36,826 nucleotides of DNA from JBCDGZ01 sp038750655 (GTDB lineage: Bacteria; Bacteroidota; Bacteroidia; Chitinophagales; Saprospiraceae): positions 1 to 36,826 of the forward strand of contig JBCDGZ010000077.1 of the NCBI GenBank assembly GCA_038750655.1, given 5' to 3'. Below the pieces are notes generated by a model that was not told where the DNA came from, made no database searches, and saw nothing but the letters and a program-made list of their open reading frames with translations. Every line of letters begins with the position of its first letter. Position 1 is the stretch's first letter. Of this stretch, positions 33,532 to 36,826 are shown in pieces. A program made the position numbers and the translations under genes.

Positions 33532-34574
33532 GGACCATGAATATATCTAATCGCCGCTCCTTGATCCACTTTGTGCTTTTTTTCCTCCTCCTCCTGGTCA
33601 TTGCCATCAAGCTGGACTACCCATCGATGCTTCACAAAGGTCCGCAGTCGATCCACGCCTAGCGGCAAGCCGACTGTGCTGCACAAGCCTGGAACTACTA
33701 CGATAGCGGCATGCACTTCTTCCAACCGGCGGTCGTCAATATCCAAAACGACAGTGGCGCTGCCGCCTCCGAGTTTCCGCTGATCTACTATCTGGCGGCC
33801 TGCGGCTACCAGCTTCTCGGGGTGCAGGAGGGGCTACTGCGAAGCTTAAATTTTTTGTTCTTCGCCCTGGGGCTTTATTGTTTTTCGCGCTTGCTGTTGC
33901 GACTCCTCGATGATCAACTCTTGGCCGTTAGCCTTCCGATGCTGCTGCTGGGCTCGCCGGCCCTGGCCTTCTACGCTTTTAACTTTTTGCCCAATACGCC
34001 CGCGCTGGGGATGGTCTTGCTGGGGATAGCGGCTTACGGGCAGTACCTCCATCGGAAGCGCGCGCGGGATTATTACTGGGCTGTTGCAGGCTTTAGCCTG
34101 GCGGGGCTGCTCAAAATCACCCTGCTGGTGCCCTTCTTAGCGGGCCTGGGCACCTACGTGCTCAGTCAGCTCTTTCCCCGCAGGGAGGCCACCTCGTTCG
34201 TCTTTTTTCCCTCCCGCTCCAAAATCCTCTGGGCCTGCCTTTTCGTACTGGGCCTCCCCCTACTTTGGGTCCTCTGGTCCAAAAGCTACAACCTCGAAAA
34301 TCAGTCGGGCATCTTCCTTCGGGATGCCTACCGGCCCGAGCATGTGGCGATGCGGAGTTTGAATCCTGCTTTTTACGAGACGGCGGCCTTGCAGGAGGCT
34401 TTGTCCGATGGTGGTGTAGCCGAAGGAGCCAAGGTCATCAGCCTCCCCGATAAATCGCCTAATTTGACTTTGTATTATTTGAGGCGGCGAGGCTGGACGG
34501 AGATTTTCAATGGCGACCAATTTAGCCACTTGAGGTGTTCTATCGACGAGCGGCTCTTCTCCTGTAGACTCTAA
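33528..34574 (+). pseudogene. GT39-like membrane glycosyltransferase, broken by a nonsense codon
   Basis: The frame opens with ATG at 33528, overlapping the stop of the upstream gene (ATGA), then a transmembrane segment (HFVLFFLLLLVIAIKL). At 33660-33662 a TAG interrupts PQSIHA-stop-RQADCAAQAWNYY. In the GT39/PMT (dolichyl-phosphate-mannose mannosyltransferase-like) family this position is the Trp of the luminal H-x-W-R-Q-x-D motif, so a single TGG-to-TAG change explains it. The same frame continues for 304 codons with several hydrophobic helices and SPALAFYAFNFLPNTPALGMVLLGIAAYGQYLHRKRARDYYWAVAGF. It ends at 34574, shorter than the usual family length, so the C-terminus may also be lost. Translation could restart at 33711. 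Confidence 0.75.
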
Positions 34575-34632
34575 AAGCTTGGAATAGGGCCTCACTTTAT
34601 ACAATAAACTTTATCTTTTCAAAAACTTTGGT

Positions 34633-35481
34633 ATGGACAGCAACCTCTTTAACATTGGTATATTTGTAGGGATCATCATCGTCACTATTCTGCTGGCCTT
34701 TTTGATCAATCGCTTCTTTCTGCGACTCATTCGACGTTCTACACAGGAGATGAGTACTGATCCTACCAATTATGTCTTTCTGCGTCATGCGGTCACCGCA
34801 CTGGTCTATATTTTCGGGTTCAGTGTGGCCATTTACACGATGCCGAATCTTCGGGCTTTGGCCAGCTCTTTACTTGCTGGTGCTGGTATTCTTGCTGTGG
34901 CAGTCGGCTTCGCCTCGCAACATGCCTTAAGTAATATCATCAGCGGCGTTTTTATTGTCATCTTCAAGCCCTTTCGGGTTAATGATCACCTGCAAGTCCG
35001 ACAGCTCAACGGTATCGTAGAAGACATTACTTTGCGGCATACCGTTATTCGCGATTTTGAAAATAAAAGGATTCTCATCCCCAATGCCATTATTAGCGAT
35101 GAGGTCATCATCAATGCAGATTTTGTAGAAGACAAGATTTGTAAATGGATTGACATCAACATCAGCTACGACAGCGACATCGATAAAGCCAGGGCGATCA
35201 TTCAGGAGGAGGTGGAGCAACATCCGCTACTCATCGATGCGCGTACGGAAGAACAGATCAGTGACGGCCTTCCTAAGGTCATCGTACGGGTGATCACCCT
35301 GGGAGAATATGCGATTAGCCTGCGGGCTTGGGCCTGGGCAAAAGACTCCGCCGACGGCTTCGTGCTTTCTTGCGATCTTTACGAATCTATCAAAAAGCGA
35401 TTTGACAAGGAAGGCGTAGAAATTCCTTTTCCCCACCGTACATTGGTGCAAAAACAGTTTCCTGTTCCACAAGTCCAGTAA
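34633..35481 (+). CDS. MscS-type mechanosensitive ion channel
   Basis: A 282-residue small-conductance mechanosensitive channel. Three N-terminal transmembrane helices are at about 6-30, 56-78 and 80-112; the third is the pore helix, LLAGAGILAVAVGFASQHALSNIISGVFIVIFKPF, with the Gly/Ala-rich packing pattern of MscS. The soluble beta domain and the C-terminal cage follow (VNDHLQVRQLNGIVEDITLRHTVIRDFENKRILIPNAIIS). It releases ions on hypo-osmotic shock. The corA-like gene starts 2 bp after its stop, so the two are co-transcribed. The leader has TTTATCTTTTC near 34610, a poor match to the -7 box. Confidence 0.95.
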   Translation: MDSNLFNIGIFVGIIIVTILLAFLINRFFLRLIRRSTQEMSTDPTNYVFLRHAVTALVYIFGFSVAIYTMPNLRALASSLLAGAGILAVAVGFASQHALSNIISGVFIVIFKPFRVNDHLQVRQLNGIVEDITLRHTVIRDFENKRILIPNAIISDEVIINADFVEDKICKWIDINISYDSDIDKARAIIQEEVEQHPLLIDARTEEQISDGLPKVIVRVITLGEYAISLRAWAWAKDSADGFVLSCDLYESIKKRFDKEGVEIPFPHRTLVQKQFPVPQVQ

Positions 35482-35483
35482 CT

Positions 35484-36554
35484 ATGAAAAAGAAAGGCAA
35501 TAAGAAAAAACCTAAAATCGTCGGGCTCCCTCCGGGCTCTATTGTTTTTACGGGTAACCAAAAAGTAGAGAAGGTCATCATTCATTATTTGGTTTATGAT
35601 TCGACCCATTTTTCGGAAACCACAATCGACAATCATAGTCAGATTACCTTCAAAACCTCCGATGATACCCAAACCGATTGGTACGACATTCGAGGGCTGC
35701 ACGACATCAATTTGATCGAAACCCTGGGCCGACACTTCGACATTCATCCCCTGGTTTTGGAAGACATTGTAGACATTATCCAACGCCCTAAGCTGGACGA
35801 GTACGAAAAAGGCCTGTTCATCACCCTGCGCGCGCTGGTCTTCGATAAAGCTACCCTAGAAATCAAAGTAGAACAAATCGCTCTGTACTTCCGCAAGGGC
35901 CTTTTAATTTCTTTTCAAGAAACCGAAAGCGACCTCTTCCTGGCCGTAAGACGCCGTATCCAAAGTGGTCAAGGCCGTATTCGAGATCGCGGTTCTGACT
36001 ACCTCGCCTACGCCCTCATCGACAATATCGTAGACAGTTATTACCCCATTCTAGATGAATTTGAGGCGGTCATTGAAGTGCTAGAAGATAAAATTATCAG
36101 TGATCCCGAGGAGAACATCCGAGAACAGATTCACCACCTGAAAAAGGAACTGCTGGTCGTTCGAAAATCCATCGCTCCGCTGCGGGAAGCCATTGGTCGC
36201 TTCGCCAAAACCGAGGTCTCCTTTATGGACGAAAAATCCAAGGTCTACATCCGCGATCTCTACGACCATACGGTCCAGGTCATGGATATGGTAGAATCCT
36301 ACCGCGATATGCTTAATGGCTTACAAGACCTCTATCTCTCCGAGATCAGCTTTAAGATGAATCAGGTCATGCAAGTCCTGACCATCATCACCAGTATTTT
36401 TGTCCCCCTATCTTTTCTCACCGGCATGTACGGGATGAATTTTGTGAATATGCCGGAGCTGCGATTCAAGTATGGCTACTTTATTTTGCTGGGGGTAATG
36501 CTGGCTATTTTTGTAGGGTCGATTGTTTATTTTAGGAGGAGGAAGTGGTTTTAA
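35484..36554 (+). CDS. corA: Magnesium/cobalt transport protein CorA
   Basis: A 356-residue CorA-type channel for Mg2+ (and Co2+/Ni2+). The large cytoplasmic N-terminal domain includes WYDIRGLHDINLIETLGRHFDIHPLVLEDIVDIIQRPKLDEYEKGLFITLRAL, then a long helix region (LDEFEAVIEVLEDKII, LKKELLVVRKSIAPLREAIGR). At the C-terminus are two transmembrane helices (about 295-318 and 330-350) flanking the signature YGMNFVNMPEL loop, and a basic FRRRKWF end. Length is normal for the family. It is in operon with the MscS gene (2-bp gap). A truncated toxin gene on the minus strand lies 20 bp beyond its stop. Confidence 0.97.
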   Translation: MKKKGNKKKPKIVGLPPGSIVFTGNQKVEKVIIHYLVYDSTHFSETTIDNHSQITFKTSDDTQTDWYDIRGLHDINLIETLGRHFDIHPLVLEDIVDIIQRPKLDEYEKGLFITLRALVFDKATLEIKVEQIALYFRKGLLISFQETESDLFLAVRRRIQSGQGRIRDRGSDYLAYALIDNIVDSYYPILDEFEAVIEVLEDKIISDPEENIREQIHHLKKELLVVRKSIAPLREAIGRFAKTEVSFMDEKSKVYIRDLYDHTVQVMDMVESYRDMLNGLQDLYLSEISFKMNQVMQVLTIITSIFVPLSFLTGMYGMNFVNMPELRFKYGYFILLGVMLAIFVGSIVYFRRRKWF

Positions 36555-36574
36555 GAGGATGATTATTAGGAATA

Positions 36575-36631
36575 CTAAAGTGTATTGAGAATTGCGCTGA
36601 AAACAATATTGGTATCAACAATAATTTTCAT
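36575..36631 (-). pseudogene. PIN-domain toxin remnant (N-terminus only)
   Basis: Reading MKIIVDTNIVFSAILNTL then stop (18 residues), this is the exact N-terminal signature of VapC-like PIN ribonucleases (I-V-D-T-N-x-x-x-S-A). The rest of the about 130-residue domain is absent: 20 bp further on is the 3' end of corA. The start ATG overlaps the upstream antitoxin stop (ATGA), so the pair was once a normal operon. Confidence 0.7.
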
Positions 36632-36826
36632 TGGTTTAAGAGTCTGCCCTTATTCTCCTTCCACCAATTTTTATTGACCTGAGAGGAAAGTTGATCAACA
36701 TCATCCTGCGTTGCGTTGCTTTTTGAAGATACATCGTTGTATTTGAGATAATCAATAAGCCGTTGTAAGCTTTGTATATCTACATTATCAGGAATCCTGA
36801 TAATAATTTCGCCACCTTGTCTTTGA
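36628..36826 (-). CDS. Antitoxin of a PIN-domain toxin (partial at window edge)
   Basis: The last 65 residues of a small protein whose beginning lies beyond the window: IIIRIPDNVDIQSLQRLIDYLKYNDV, then a polar linker and DVDQLSSQVNKNWWKENKGRLLNQ. The NWW-x-E-N-K/R tail is typical of Bacteroidota antitoxins placed directly before PIN-domain toxin genes, and here the stop overlaps the start of a PIN remnant by ATGA. It would have neutralised the VapC-like ribonuclease and repressed the operon. With the toxin truncated the antitoxin may be an orphan that still blocks related toxins (inference). Confidence 0.7.
   Translation of the reverse strand, partial: QRQGGEIIIRIPDNVDIQSLQRLIDYLKYNDVSSKSNATQDDVDQLSSQVNKNWWKENKGRLLNQ

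Noticed and set aside
33660..33662. TAG as recoded or read-through codon in the GT39-like gene
   Set aside because: TAG ends several intact genes in this window (for example the HtrA-like and SGNH genes), so a simple nonsense mutation is more likely.
1..36826. CRISPR array, tRNA, rRNA, insertion sequences
   Set aside because: No regularly spaced direct repeats with unique spacers, no cloverleaf or rRNA signatures, and no transposase gene were found by eye. The 20-bp array at 25692-25790 has no spacers and no cas genes nearby.

Overview
The window looks like a chromosomal stretch from a Bacteroidota organism, most likely a Saprospiraceae/Lewinella-type marine or sludge bacterium (inference, no database search). 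Three secreted proteins carry C-terminal type IX secretion (T9SS) type A sorting domains. Promoters that can be recognised have the Bacteroidota TTTG / TAnnTTTG form, and several lipoproteins have acidic residues after the lipobox cysteine. No rRNA, tRNA, CRISPR array or intact insertion sequence was seen. TAG, TAA and TGA are all used as ordinary stops.

Layout. 1-6226: a TetR regulator and pseudouridine-5'-phosphate glycosidase (psuG) on the minus strand; then, on plus, a lipoprotein fusing a haloalkane-dehalogenase-like hydrolase to an unassigned C-terminal domain, a BtpA/SgcQ-family protein, and an HtrA-like protease with no signal peptide. 6228-8674 (minus): an ECF sigma factor, a single-pass membrane protein (probable anti-sigma or partner) and an exported protein built of about 35-residue repeats, apparently one operon. 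8851-10397: a TetR gene divergent from an alpha/beta hydrolase, with a very clear promoter and a palindromic operator between them. 10557-12366 (minus): two thioredoxin-fold proteins and a small outer-membrane-like protein. 12460-21701 (minus): a run of exported proteins (a large T9SS glycosidase-like protein, DUF2911+TPR, a T9SS propeller-like protein, an esterase+TPR, a PD40 lipoprotein). 21898-25434: dnaE. 25435-25905: a long AT-rich intergenic region with a five-unit 20-bp array. 25906-27707 (plus): GNAT acetyltransferase, lipoprotein, SGNH hydrolase. 27704-30142 (minus): GH57/DUF3536 protein. 30297-36554 (plus): T9SS protein; a transmembrane protein with a predicted effector-associated (EAD11-like) tail followed by a coiled-coil protein; a GT39-like membrane gene broken by a nonsense codon; and a mechanosensitive channel plus CorA pair. 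36575-36826 (minus): an antitoxin and a truncated PIN-toxin remnant.

The least explained parts are the membrane EAD11-like/coiled-coil pair (31448-33531), the ECF operon whose product is a repeat protein, the dehalogenase fusion lipoprotein, and several non-coding elements: the phased 20-bp array before dnaE, two related palindromic elements near 10.5 and 21.8 kb, a 20-bp motif found twice just downstream of stop codons, and a nested inverted repeat at 4.8-4.9 kb. All functional calls come from reading motifs by eye.
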